From: Candidatus Pacearchaeota archaeon
GTDB taxonomy: Archaea; Nanobdellota; Nanobdellia; Pacearchaeales; UBA284
Reading direction: 5' to 3'
NCBI GenBank assembly: GCA_025058615.1
Contig: JANXDM010000002.1
Span: forward strand, 1 to 54,794
Length of the DNA stretch: 54,794 nucleotides
Positions 20,187 to 28,958 of the stretch are shown in pieces. Below the pieces are notes generated by a model. It ran no database searches, was not told where the DNA came from, and saw only the letters and a program-made list of their open reading frames with translations. The position numbers and the translations under genes were made by a program. How positions within the stretch are numbered: the first letter of the stretch is position 1; each line of letters begins with the position of its first letter.

Positions 20187-20714
20187 TCAATATATTTCAG
20201 AAAGTTGTTTTGCGATTGTTTCTGCATTGCCAACGATTCTTTCTATATTCGCGATAAGTTCGGAGAAGAGCATCGTTGTTGCAGGACTTTCTTCTTTCAT
20301 GAGTAACTTAAGCTTATAAACTTCTTTGAATGTTTTGATGTATTCTTTAATTTCTTCTTCGTATTTTTTGTTGTAAGCTTTTTCCTCCAACATATTGAAG
20401 TGATCGGACAAGAGAAGTAGAAGCTTTTTGTTCAATTCTTCGAAGAAGTATTGTGTTTCGGAAGAAAATTTTTCTTTGTTTTTGTTTTTGAAATATGCTA
20501 TTTGTGCAATATTGACTGCTCTGTCGGCAATTCTTTCTATTTCATCTACTACAGAAGAAAAGGTTAAGAACTTTTTTAATATATCTTTTGATATTTTTGG
20601 ATTTTTTTGCAAGGTTTTTTCTATGTAAGAAGCTATCTCCCCCTGTAAATTGTCCACCGCGTCTTCCATCAACATAGTTTCCTCGAATTTTTTTTCATCA
20701 AATTTTTTCAACAA
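20187..20714 (-). CDS. PhoU-like domain protein (probably the frameshifted C-terminal domain of the Na/Pi symporter)
   Basis: METMLMEDAVDNLQGEIASYIEKTLQ-type PhoU helix pattern; homology-like peptide extends upstream of the ORF start in the same frame. Confidence 0.75.
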   Translation of the reverse strand: MLKKFDEKKFEETMLMEDAVDNLQGEIASYIEKTLQKNPKISKDILKKFLTFSSVVDEIERIADRAVNIAQIAYFKNKNKEKFSSETQYFFEELNKKLLLLLSDHFNMLEEKAYNKKYEEEIKEYIKTFKEVYKLKLLMKEESPATTMLFSELIANIERIVGNAETIAKQLSEIY

Positions 20715-21747
20715 TGCAAAGGATTTTTCTACTATTTGTTGTGTTATTTTTGCTTCTCTTTTTAGTTCTTTCTAGTGCCTCTTTTGGTTTTTCCAAAAAA
20801 TTTTTGTCTAGATGAAAAGGTAAAAAGTTTATCCTAGACTCTCTTCCAGGAAGGATCGTTTTTATGAACTTGTAATAGGGTTTGAGAAGTAATAGAAAAG
20901 CAATAGCCATGACAAAGTTGAAGAAAAAATGAAACAAAGAAACTTTAAGACCGATTGGAAAAGCGAAAGAATCGAGTAAAGAGTTGAGCGGCCAGATAAA
21001 AGGTAAAAAAGCGAAAGCACCGAAAACATTAAAGAAGAAATGTGCAAAAGCCGTTCTCTTACCATTTATCGAGGTTCCTATACAGGTTATCAAAGCGGTT
21101 ATTGTTGTGCCTATGTTTGCTCCAAGAACTATTGCTATTGCAGCGGGTAATTCTAACAAGTTATGCTGAGCAAGAATTATTGCGCTGCTTATTGTAATTG
21201 CGCTGCTTTGTACTGCTGCAGTAAAAATAATAGAATAAAAAAAAGCAAGGTATGGGTTTTTGACAGAAAAAAATCTTTGTTGGGTGTATTTTAATGGTTC
21301 TATCGAATAAGAGATTAAGAATAATCCAAAAAAGACAATACCTACATAGAAAATTATTTCTCCTACTCTTTTAGTTTTTTTTATAAAAAGAAGTACAAAT
21401 CCAATCAAAACAAACAGAAAAGAAATTCTTGTTACTCCAATAGCGACAAGATTTACAGTCAAAGTAGTCCCTACGTTGGCTCCGAAAAGTATTGGGAGGG
21501 AATAATAAAGGCCAAGGAGGCCAGAACTTACCAGAGCGAGAGTTAGGACTGTTATCGCGCTACTGCTTTGGCTTATTGCAGAAGAAATTGCTCCGAACAA
21601 AAAACCATACAAAGGTTTTCTTGTTATCTTTCGAAGGTTTGTTATTATCTTTTCTCTTATAAAAAATTTGAGCTTTTCGCTCAACAAAAAAACACCAAAC
21701 AAGAATAACACTATTCCGACAATGAAGAAAATTATTGTTTCAAGCAT
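20698..21747 (-). CDS. Na+/phosphate symporter (PF02690-type)
   Basis: Duplicated membrane motifs: GAISSAISQSSSAITVLTLALVSSG / FGANVGTTLTVN and TAAVQSSAITISSAIILA / VLGANIGTTITALI. Confidence 0.9.
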   Translation of the reverse strand: MLETIIFFIVGIVLFLFGVFLLSEKLKFFIREKIITNLRKITRKPLYGFLFGAISSAISQSSSAITVLTLALVSSGLLGLYYSLPILFGANVGTTLTVNLVAIGVTRISFLFVLIGFVLLFIKKTKRVGEIIFYVGIVFFGLFLISYSIEPLKYTQQRFFSVKNPYLAFFYSIIFTAAVQSSAITISSAIILAQHNLLELPAAIAIVLGANIGTTITALITCIGTSINGKRTAFAHFFFNVFGAFAFLPFIWPLNSLLDSFAFPIGLKVSLFHFFFNFVMAIAFLLLLKPYYKFIKTILPGRESRINFLPFHLDKNFLEKPKEALERTKKRSKNNTTNSRKILCIVEKI

Positions 21748-21872
21748 TTTTGGTTCTTACTTTTCCGCGCTTTTTTTCCTTCTCGTTTGAAGCACACAGC
21801 TTCTATCCTCTTTTTTTATTAATTGTTTCAAAACAAACTTCTTTAAAAATATTTTTTAAAATTTTCAAAAAT

Positions 21873-21946
21873 GGGGCTGCTGGGATTTGAACCCAGATCT
21901 CGTGCGCCCTAGGCACGTGTACTCAGCCAAGTTATACTACAGCCCC
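21873..21946 (-). tRNA. tRNA, anticodon AGG (Pro by anticodon)
   Basis: Minus strand GGGGCTG-TA-GTAT..GTAC-A-CGTGC-CTAGGGC-GCACG-AGAT-CTGGG-TTCAAAT-CCCAG-CAGCCCC; all stems paired. Confidence 0.88.
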
Positions 21947-22036
21947 TTCTTCTTTATATTGTTTTGTACATGCTGATATATTAATTTTTTTCTGTTTGTT
22001 GGAATAATTTTTAAAGTTAAAATAAGTAGAAGATTT

Positions 22037-22270
22037 ATGGCTGGTCCTGCCGAAGGAAAATATCCAATAAAAGCAAAAGTTTATTTACACGAGCAAGGTA
22101 AGTCAAGGGCTAAAATAACCCATATAGATATAGAAGCGGAAGAAATAGGTGAAATAATAAAGGAGGGGGAAACAACATATTGCGCAGGAAAGAAAGGGGG
22201 GTGCTTTATAGGTTTGAAAAAAGAAATGCTAGAAAGAGCAAAAAAAATCATAGAGAAGAAGAAAAAATGA
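22037..22270 (+). CDS. Small hypothetical protein
   Basis: 77 aa, ATGA overlap with the next gene; YCAGKKGGCFIGLKKEM. Confidence 0.55.
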   Translation: MAGPAEGKYPIKAKVYLHEQGKSRAKITHIDIEAEEIGEIIKEGETTYCAGKKGGCFIGLKKEMLERAKKIIEKKKK

Positions 22271-22830
22271 TTTCTTTCAAGTACAAGATCTCAAAAGCAA
22301 ATACTCATAAGCGTAATGACAAAAAAGGAAAAAAGTTATTCAAAAAATCAATTTTTATTTTGATTTTAATTTTTTTTGTATTTTTTGCAGGAATCTTTCT
22401 TGGATTTTTGATTTTTGAAAAAGAATTCGAATTCCCTTTCTACATATTTTCGAGAGATGTCGAGGAAGCAAGCGTTTCTATAGAAGATCAAAATTTGATT
22501 TTAAAAGTTGGATGCAGAGCTCTTTTTATGACAATAACACAAGATCAAGCACTTTCTATAAAGGCTGCGTTGGAAAACGTAACCCCCTATAGGCCGTTAA
22601 CTCATGATATTCTGATGAATATTTTAAGAGAATACGAAGTAGAGATATTGCATGCAGTGGTTCACGATTCAAGAGATGGCGTTTATTTGGCCAAATTATT
22701 TCTTAGAAGAAAGAACAAAATACTTTGTCTTGATGCAAGGCCGAGCGATGCTGTGGCAATTGCCTTACGAGCAAACTCCAAGATATATGTTAAAAAGAAC
22801 TTGATAGAAAAAGCAGAAGAAATTTGTTAA
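22267..22830 (+). CDS. Membrane-anchored bifunctional nuclease (BFN/DUF151) family protein
   Basis: N-terminal TM then VGCRALFMTITQDQALSIKAALE...PLTHDILMNILREYEVEILHAVVHDSRDGVYLAKLFL...LDARPSDAVAIALRAN. Confidence 0.88.
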   Translation: MISFKYKISKANTHKRNDKKGKKLFKKSIFILILIFFVFFAGIFLGFLIFEKEFEFPFYIFSRDVEEASVSIEDQNLILKVGCRALFMTITQDQALSIKAALENVTPYRPLTHDILMNILREYEVEILHAVVHDSRDGVYLAKLFLRRKNKILCLDARPSDAVAIALRANSKIYVKKNLIEKAEEIC

Positions 22831-22866
22831 GAGAAAATTTAAAAGTAGTCTTTCTTTTCTTTGAGA

Positions 22867-22950
22867 GCCGGGATGGCCCAAGTGGTACGGCACCAGCCTG
22901 CTAAGCTGGCTCCCGAAAGGGAGGTCTGGGTTCGAGTCCCAGTCCCGGCG
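22867..22950 (+). tRNA. tRNA-Ser(GCU)
   Basis: GCCGGGA/TCCCGGC acceptor, G73, CCAGC-CTGCTAA-GCTGG anticodon arm, long variable arm CTCCCGAAAGGGAG. Confidence 0.95.
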
Positions 22951-22992
22951 TATTTGCGTTATCTTTAAAAATACTTTATTCTTGAGGAAAAA

Positions 22993-23697
22993 ATGGAACA
23001 AAAGGAAGAAAAAATTGAAAAGAAAGAAAAAACACAAGAAAAATTACTGGTTCCTGTAGAATATTATATCCAAGCAGGAGTTCATCTTGGTACTAGAGCA
23101 GTTACACCCCATATGCGTGAGTATGTTTATAAAAGAAGGGCAGACGGAATAGCGGTCTTAAATACCAAAAAAATTGACGATAAAATAATTATAGCTTCCG
23201 AATTTCTAGCACAATTTCAACCAGAAGAAATAGTTTTTTGTTGTAAGCGTGAAGGCTGCGAAAAAATAGTAAAACTGTTCGGGGAGATCACTGGAATAAG
23301 AACTTTTACGAAGTACCCTGCGGGTATAATAACAAACCCCCTTCTTTCTAATTTTTTTGAACCTAAGGTGATGTTCATCTCAGATCCTTGGGTTGATGCG
23401 AATGCGCTTAAGGACGCTGTTGTTATAAAAATACCTATTGTTGCATTATGCAGCACTAACAACGTGACCAGTTACGTAGATATAGTAATCCCATGTAACA
23501 ACAAGAGTCCAAAGAGTCTAGGGCTTGTTTTGTACTTGATAGCAAAGCTTTTTCTCGAAAAAAAAGGAATAAAACAAAATATTACTATGGAAGACTTTTT
23601 CCAACCAGAAAAAGAAATAGGTCTAGAAGAAGCCAGAAAGATCGTTAGAAAAAAACTAGAAGAAATGAAGAAAAAAAGAGAAGAGGGAATTCTTTAA
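22993..23697 (+). CDS. rps2: 30S ribosomal protein S2 (uS2)
   Basis: GVHLGTRAVTPHMREYVYKRRADGIAVLNTKKID, RTFTKYPAGIITNP, FISDPWVDANALKDA, IPCNNKSPKSLGLVLYLIAK. Confidence 0.96.
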   Translation: MEQKEEKIEKKEKTQEKLLVPVEYYIQAGVHLGTRAVTPHMREYVYKRRADGIAVLNTKKIDDKIIIASEFLAQFQPEEIVFCCKREGCEKIVKLFGEITGIRTFTKYPAGIITNPLLSNFFEPKVMFISDPWVDANALKDAVVIKIPIVALCSTNNVTSYVDIVIPCNNKSPKSLGLVLYLIAKLFLEKKGIKQNITMEDFFQPEKEIGLEEARKIVRKKLEEMKKKREEGIL

Positions 23698-23776
23698 GCC
23701 TCTGCTGGGATTCGAACCCAGGACTTCCGTCTTTCCTTTCTACGAGGACGGTGCTCTACCACTGAGCTACAGAGGC
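23698..23776 (-). tRNA. tRNA-Thr(CGU) with extended (15-nt) anticodon loop / putative 8-nt intron
   Basis: Minus strand GCCTCTG-TA-GCTC-AGTGGTA-GAGC-A-CCGTC-CTCGTAGAAAGGAAA-GACGG-AAGTC-CTGGG-TTCGAAT-CCCAG-CAGAGGC; all stems perfectly paired. Confidence 0.88.
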
Positions 23777-23880
23777 ATCTAAAAACATAATTAGCAAAAT
23801 ATATCTTTTTTATAAATCTAATTACTTAGTTTTTGTAACCATTTTTAAATAGATAAATTTTTAAAGTAGAATTTCTGTAT

Positions 23881-24558
23881 ATGCAAAAAATGTTAATGAA
23901 AAAATCTTCAGATTATACTTTGATAACTTTGCTGCTAGATGCTTCTCAGAAACTTGGTTTAGGCCATGAAGAACTGGGGAAAATTATAGCAAAATGTGTT
24001 TTGGGAGAACCAACCAAGAATTCCTTTGCAAAATTGAAGAACTATCACAGAGAAAGAGCAGAAAAACTGAGGGATAAAATTTATTCTGTTTTGAGGGAGA
24101 TAGAACAAAAAGGTCGAGATCAATATATAAAAAAAATAGAATCAGAAATAAAAAAAAATATAAAAAACATACCATGCGTATCTTCAAATTGGTGGTACAC
24201 TATTTATAGTGTTTTGTTTGAACAGTTTAATTCATACAAAGAAAAACAAGAAAAAGATCTGGGAAAGAAATTCGAGGAATACTATCCAAAAGAAGAAACA
24301 GTTTTGAACGAGTTTTTGAAGAAATTCTTCGAAGAAGGGATAATAACAAAAGTTTTGTTGAATAATGTTCTTAAAAAAGTCTATCCAGTTCAAGTAAAGG
24401 AAGCCACCGGAAAAGAGCAACTAAAATCTATGATAAAAGTGATAAAAGAGGAAGGAAAATCTATAGAAAAAATGCGGGAAGAATACAAAACTTTTATAAA
24501 TACTTTTTTGAATGTTGTTCGTAATTTTGAAAAGCTGGAAAAAATTATTGAGATTTGA
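23881..24558 (+). CDS. Hypothetical helical protein
   Basis: 225-aa ORF, Lys/Glu rich, coherent coding. Confidence 0.55.
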   Translation: MQKMLMKKSSDYTLITLLLDASQKLGLGHEELGKIIAKCVLGEPTKNSFAKLKNYHRERAEKLRDKIYSVLREIEQKGRDQYIKKIESEIKKNIKNIPCVSSNWWYTIYSVLFEQFNSYKEKQEKDLGKKFEEYYPKEETVLNEFLKKFFEEGIITKVLLNNVLKKVYPVQVKEATGKEQLKSMIKVIKEEGKSIEKMREEYKTFINTFLNVVRNFEKLEKIIEI

Positions 24559-25051
24559 ATTGCATCAAATTCATCAAATTTTCTTTTTTGCTTAACAAGA
24601 TTTTACCATCCATGTCGATGTGCAATCTGAGCATGTCGAGGCTGGAAAGTATTACAATTATGTTCCATACTTGTTTGTTTTCATGTCTTTGTAAAATAGC
24701 AACAACTTCTTGAATTTCTGAGAAAATTTTTTGTTTTTTCATTTCTTCTGCAAGAATTTTTTCTATATCTTTGATATCTACTTTTATATTTTTTTTCAGG
24801 GCTTGAAAATTTTCGACTGGTCTTTCTAATATATCTTGCTTTGATTTAACTTCATCATTTTGCATAAAGAACGTTTTTATTTTGGTTTTTCCTACTAAAT
24901 AGTCTATTTGCTCACATTCTACTAATAAGTTCCCAAAAGCTTTTCGAAAGGTGAAGAAGGCGCTGTATAGTTTGGCTGTAGGATTATTTTTTTTAAATTT
25001 ATAAAATTCTTTACTGGATTCGACTTTTTTCAAAAGTTCTTTGAAAGACAT
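24545..25051 (-). CDS. Hypothetical protein
   Basis: 168-aa ORF convergent with the preceding gene. Confidence 0.55.
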   Translation of the reverse strand: MSFKELLKKVESSKEFYKFKKNNPTAKLYSAFFTFRKAFGNLLVECEQIDYLVGKTKIKTFFMQNDEVKSKQDILERPVENFQALKKNIKVDIKDIEKILAEEMKKQKIFSEIQEVVAILQRHENKQVWNIIVILSSLDMLRLHIDMDGKILLSKKENLMNLMQFKSQ

Positions 25052-25361
25052 TTATCTTGAAAGCAGAGAAAGTTTTTAAATGTTGTTTTTATTACTTCTT
25101 TTAGTTGTTTAATATTTGAAAAATTATTTTTTTGCAATTTTCCATAATAATTATAATTCGAAGTACTTCCTGAAAGAATCTCCGAAAGGGTTGTCTGTCA
25201 GGAGGAAGTAAATTCTTTAGTAATAAATCTTGTTTTGTATTAGGATCTTTTCTTATAAAGTAGTTTTTGTTATTTTAGATTTTGATAATGAAAATTTGGG
25301 TTTTCAACAATTTAATAAAGATTGCCGAAGAATTCAACTTTATTTATAAAAAAGATGTTTT

Positions 25362-27014
25362 TTACAGAAGTTTTTTAATTTCTGTTTGTTCCTTCAATTT
25401 TTTTATGAAATCTTCAAGCTTGATTCCGAATTCTGGTTTTTTGTTCCTTGGTCTTACTGCTAGCGTATTGGTTTTTTCTTCTTTGTCGCCTATCACGACT
25501 ATGTAAGGAATTTTTTGCAATTCTGCCTCACGAATTTTATAATCTAAAGTAACATCCTCGAAATCTGTTTCTATTCTGAAGCCTTCTTGCTTTAACCTTT
25601 CAGCTATTTTTTTCGCAGTTTCAACGTTTCTTTTTGTAAAACTCAAAACTCTAATTTGCACAGGAGAAAGCCACAAAGGAAAAGCCCCGTTGTAGTGTTC
25701 TGTCAAAATACCTATGAAACGCTCTATCGAACCAAATATAGTTCTGTGGATTATTTTTACGGTGTGCTGCTTGTTGTCTTTCCCCGTATATTTTAGTTCG
25801 AATTTTTCTGGCATGAAGAAATCTACTTGAATTGTGGCACATTGCCACTCTCTCCCTTGAGAATCTTTTATATGAAAGTCTATCTTCGGGCCGTAGAAGG
25901 CTCCTTCTCCTGGGTTCAACTTGAATTCTAACTTCAGTTTTTTGAGAGCATTTTGGAGTGCTTTTTCTGCGGCAGTCCATTTTTCTTTTGTTCCTATATG
26001 TTCTTTTGGCATTGTTGATAGCTCTATTCTGTAAGAAAAGCCAAATACACAATATATTCTTTGAATAAGTCTAATAATGTTCATTATTTCTTCTTCAAGT
26101 TGCTCTTCTGTGCAAAAAATATGGGCATCATCTTGCGTAATTTGCCAAACCCTAAACATTCCTGCAAGAACTCCTGAAAGTTCTTTTCTGTGAACTATAC
26201 CAAGTTCTGCAAATCTTAGCGGAAGCTCTTTGTAGCTTCTCGGTTTTAGTTTGAAAAGAAGTATTGCTCCGGGGCAATTCATCGGCTTGAGTGCAAATTC
26301 TTCGTTTGCTGCAGAAGTAAGAAACATATTTTCTTTGTAGTAATCCCAATGTCCTGATATTTTCCACAATTTCTTTGACATTAGTTGAGGGGTGCTTATT
26401 TCTTTGTATCCTTCTTTTTCGTGTTCTTTTCGCCAAAAATTTATTAACAAGTTTCTTAATATTACTCCTTTTGGATGCCAAAAAACACAGCCTGGAGAAA
26501 CTTCATTGAAACTGAAGAGGTCAAGCCTGCTTCCTAGAATCCTGTGGTCTTGTGGTGAGAGTTTACTTTTATCTAGGATGATCTTTCTTAGTTTTTCTTT
26601 TTTTTCTTCAGGAGTTATTTCTCTACTTAGTTCTGCAAGAGGGTGTCCTTTACATTTCAATTCGAATTCTTTGTACCAACCAAAGGGAGCTTTCTTTACG
26701 TCGAAGTGTTTTTTCAAAGCTTTTTCTGTTTTTTCAAGAATTTTTGAAGCAATTTCCGGCCTGGCTAGTCTGGAACTTAGGTGCGCGTAAGGATAAAGAA
26801 CTATCTTTTTACATTTTACTTTTGATGCGATTTCTTTTATGTTTTCAACTAATTTTTCGACCAATTCTTCGTTGTCGTTCTCTTCTACAGTTGTTAAAAC
26901 AACAAGACATTCTCTTTCTATAGTCTCTTTTTTTTCTGTTTTTTCTGCTCCTTTTATTGCTTCCTTGACGGGCTTGAACTTGATGTAGTCGCAATGCAAT
27001 GTTAATATCTTCAT
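25362..27014 (-). CDS. thrS: Threonyl-tRNA synthetase (archaeal editing domain type)
   Basis: N-terminal MKILTLHCDYIKFKP archaeal ThrRS editing domain; class II motifs, KPMNCPGAI, FRVWQITQDDAHIFC, HRTIFGSIERFIGILTEHYNGAFPLWLSPVQ. Confidence 0.96.
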   Translation of the reverse strand: MKILTLHCDYIKFKPVKEAIKGAEKTEKKETIERECLVVLTTVEENDNEELVEKLVENIKEIASKVKCKKIVLYPYAHLSSRLARPEIASKILEKTEKALKKHFDVKKAPFGWYKEFELKCKGHPLAELSREITPEEKKEKLRKIILDKSKLSPQDHRILGSRLDLFSFNEVSPGCVFWHPKGVILRNLLINFWRKEHEKEGYKEISTPQLMSKKLWKISGHWDYYKENMFLTSAANEEFALKPMNCPGAILLFKLKPRSYKELPLRFAELGIVHRKELSGVLAGMFRVWQITQDDAHIFCTEEQLEEEIMNIIRLIQRIYCVFGFSYRIELSTMPKEHIGTKEKWTAAEKALQNALKKLKLEFKLNPGEGAFYGPKIDFHIKDSQGREWQCATIQVDFFMPEKFELKYTGKDNKQHTVKIIHRTIFGSIERFIGILTEHYNGAFPLWLSPVQIRVLSFTKRNVETAKKIAERLKQEGFRIETDFEDVTLDYKIREAELQKIPYIVVIGDKEEKTNTLAVRPRNKKPEFGIKLEDFIKKLKEQTEIKKLL

Positions 27015-27058
27015 TGAAAAAGCAAGCACGGGGTATTTATAAAATTTTAGAATTTTGA

Positions 27059-27685
27059 TTATTTAGGCTCTATTTTTTGAATTTCAGAAAAAGGAATAAA
27101 AATAGTTGCAGTACTATCCCATCTGGTAATCCTGTAACCTATGTTGTTGCTTTCATAAAATTTCTTTAATTTTTCTTGTTTACCATTCTTAATGTAATAG
27201 GCGCTCGAAGGATCCTCTCCAACGATTTCCCATTTATCTGCATCAAAATGTTGTAATGGGAAACAGTCAATATATCCTTGGACGCGATCTCCATTTTTCA
27301 AGTCAACAATACAATAATCATTTCCTATATAAACTACAGAAACCTCATCAGCATTAATAGAGAATTGATATTCTTCCAACAAATATAATTTATTTTCTTT
27401 TTTCGTAGAGTAAAGAACTTTGTATCTTGGATGGTTTCTTTCTTCCTCTGATAAATCTTTTGGTATTGTAAGTTTTATTTTATTAGAAACTTTTGTTTGT
27501 TTCTCTGTTTTTATTATAGGATTTCCATAGAGGTCATAAGAATGAAGTTCTACTAGATATTCGAGTTTCAATCGTGCATTTTTAACATAAATTTCTTGGT
27601 CGTTGTTTAGTGTTACTAACCAACATGAGCCTAGCCCAACAAGCGGCGCCAAGAGTAGTTTCAAAATTTTTTCTTTCAATCCCAT
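27059..27685 (-). CDS. Hypothetical putative lipoprotein
   Basis: N-terminal MGLKEKILKLLLAPLVGLGSC lipobox-like; stop is 7 bp from neighbouring gene in same operon. Confidence 0.5.
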   Translation of the reverse strand: MGLKEKILKLLLAPLVGLGSCWLVTLNNDQEIYVKNARLKLEYLVELHSYDLYGNPIIKTEKQTKVSNKIKLTIPKDLSEEERNHPRYKVLYSTKKENKLYLLEEYQFSINADEVSVVYIGNDYCIVDLKNGDRVQGYIDCFPLQHFDADKWEIVGEDPSSAYYIKNGKQEKLKKFYESNNIGYRITRWDSTATIFIPFSEIQKIEPK

Positions 27686-27691
27686 TTTTCG

Positions 27692-28813
27692 TTATCTTAT
27701 TTGATGGCCTTTTATAATTGTTTTTCCTTCGTGGATATATGTATTTCCGTCTTTTTGGATTTCTTCGGCAAAAACCTTGAACTTGATACCTGTAATTTTT
27801 AGGTTTTCAAACTCATCTCGGGGAATAGGATAGATCAAAATAAGAGGAAGTGTCTCGTCAGGGTATAGTTTATCATCGTAGACCCATACCATATCAATTA
27901 GGCCCCTTTTCTTTAACAATTCTTCTAAGCCGTATCTTCCAGTAATTTGAAACCTGGAGGTAGGATTAACAGTTATTGGTCGCGATACTCCAACTAAATA
28001 AGGTAAACATTTACCTTTTCTTATCTCATCTAAGTTTAAAGGATATTTGCCGTTGTTTGTAATTTTCACGTGAGCAAAAAGATATCTCGTTGTGTTATGA
28101 ATTGTTACAACAGAATCGACCTCTATTTTTGGGATTTCTATTTTCAAATCTCCGTATTCTGCTTCTTCCCAATAGTGATATTCTTTGTTGGTGTTATATT
28201 TTTCTGTTTCTTGTCGATTTCTGTAGCTATTCTCACGTGTTCTATTTTCTTCTAAATCTTCTAAGTTCTCCTCATTTTTTCTTTCTTCCTGCTTACCATT
28301 ACGACCATCGTCGTTTAGATCATAAGATTCCTCCATCCCTTCCGATATTATCGATGGTACCTCTTCTTCTTTTTCTTTCGCTGTTGTATCTTTTTTGCTT
28401 TTGTGGTACTTTACCCATTGTCCAATTACAGGATCATAGTATTCTCCTAATATATACCTTTTTTCTATCTCGTCGAAAACAAGCTTATTAATTCCACCAC
28501 GTCCACCTACAAAAATATCATTATACTTTCTGCCGATCCAAATACTATCCCCACACCATCTTCCTATTTCTTTTCCCGTCTCTCCGTCTATTATAATGAA
28601 TTCGTAGTTAGGAGACGTCGAGCCGCCAATTCCAGAGCTTCTTTTTATGATTTCATCAAATCCATCTCCATTCAGATCAACTTTACTAACAATTTCTAGA
28701 TCGTTTTCGTTTTTGATAAGTTTTTTTTGAAGGCCATGCCTCAAAGTTAAATATCCTCCAATACCGATGAGGCCCCCAAGAAATAAAGCAAAAAGAGTTT
28801 TTTTAAGTGGCAT
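27692..28813 (-). CDS. Membrane-anchored protein with FG-GAP/VCBS-like motif
   Basis: N-terminal hydrophobic anchor; VSKVDLNGDGFDEIIKRSSGIGG and YDLNDDGRNG Ca-binding-like motifs. Confidence 0.55.
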   Translation of the reverse strand: MPLKKTLFALFLGGLIGIGGYLTLRHGLQKKLIKNENDLEIVSKVDLNGDGFDEIIKRSSGIGGSTSPNYEFIIIDGETGKEIGRWCGDSIWIGRKYNDIFVGGRGGINKLVFDEIEKRYILGEYYDPVIGQWVKYHKSKKDTTAKEKEEEVPSIISEGMEESYDLNDDGRNGKQEERKNEENLEDLEENRTRENSYRNRQETEKYNTNKEYHYWEEAEYGDLKIEIPKIEVDSVVTIHNTTRYLFAHVKITNNGKYPLNLDEIRKGKCLPYLVGVSRPITVNPTSRFQITGRYGLEELLKKRGLIDMVWVYDDKLYPDETLPLILIYPIPRDEFENLKITGIKFKVFAEEIQKDGNTYIHEGKTIIKGHQIR

Positions 28814-28958
28814 TTTATTTTTATTTTGTTCGTTTATATTTTCAAACCTCTTAAATCTTTACCGATAGCACGCTATTTCAGTTTTATATTTTAATAGACT
28901 TTTCTTTTTTAAACTTTTTCATACAAAATTTTAAATATCCTTTTGGCTTCTTTCAAGG

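Noticed and set aside
25282-25506. 74-aa plus-strand ORF overlapping the thrS 3' end
   Set aside because: Largely antisense to thrS, no recognisable domain.
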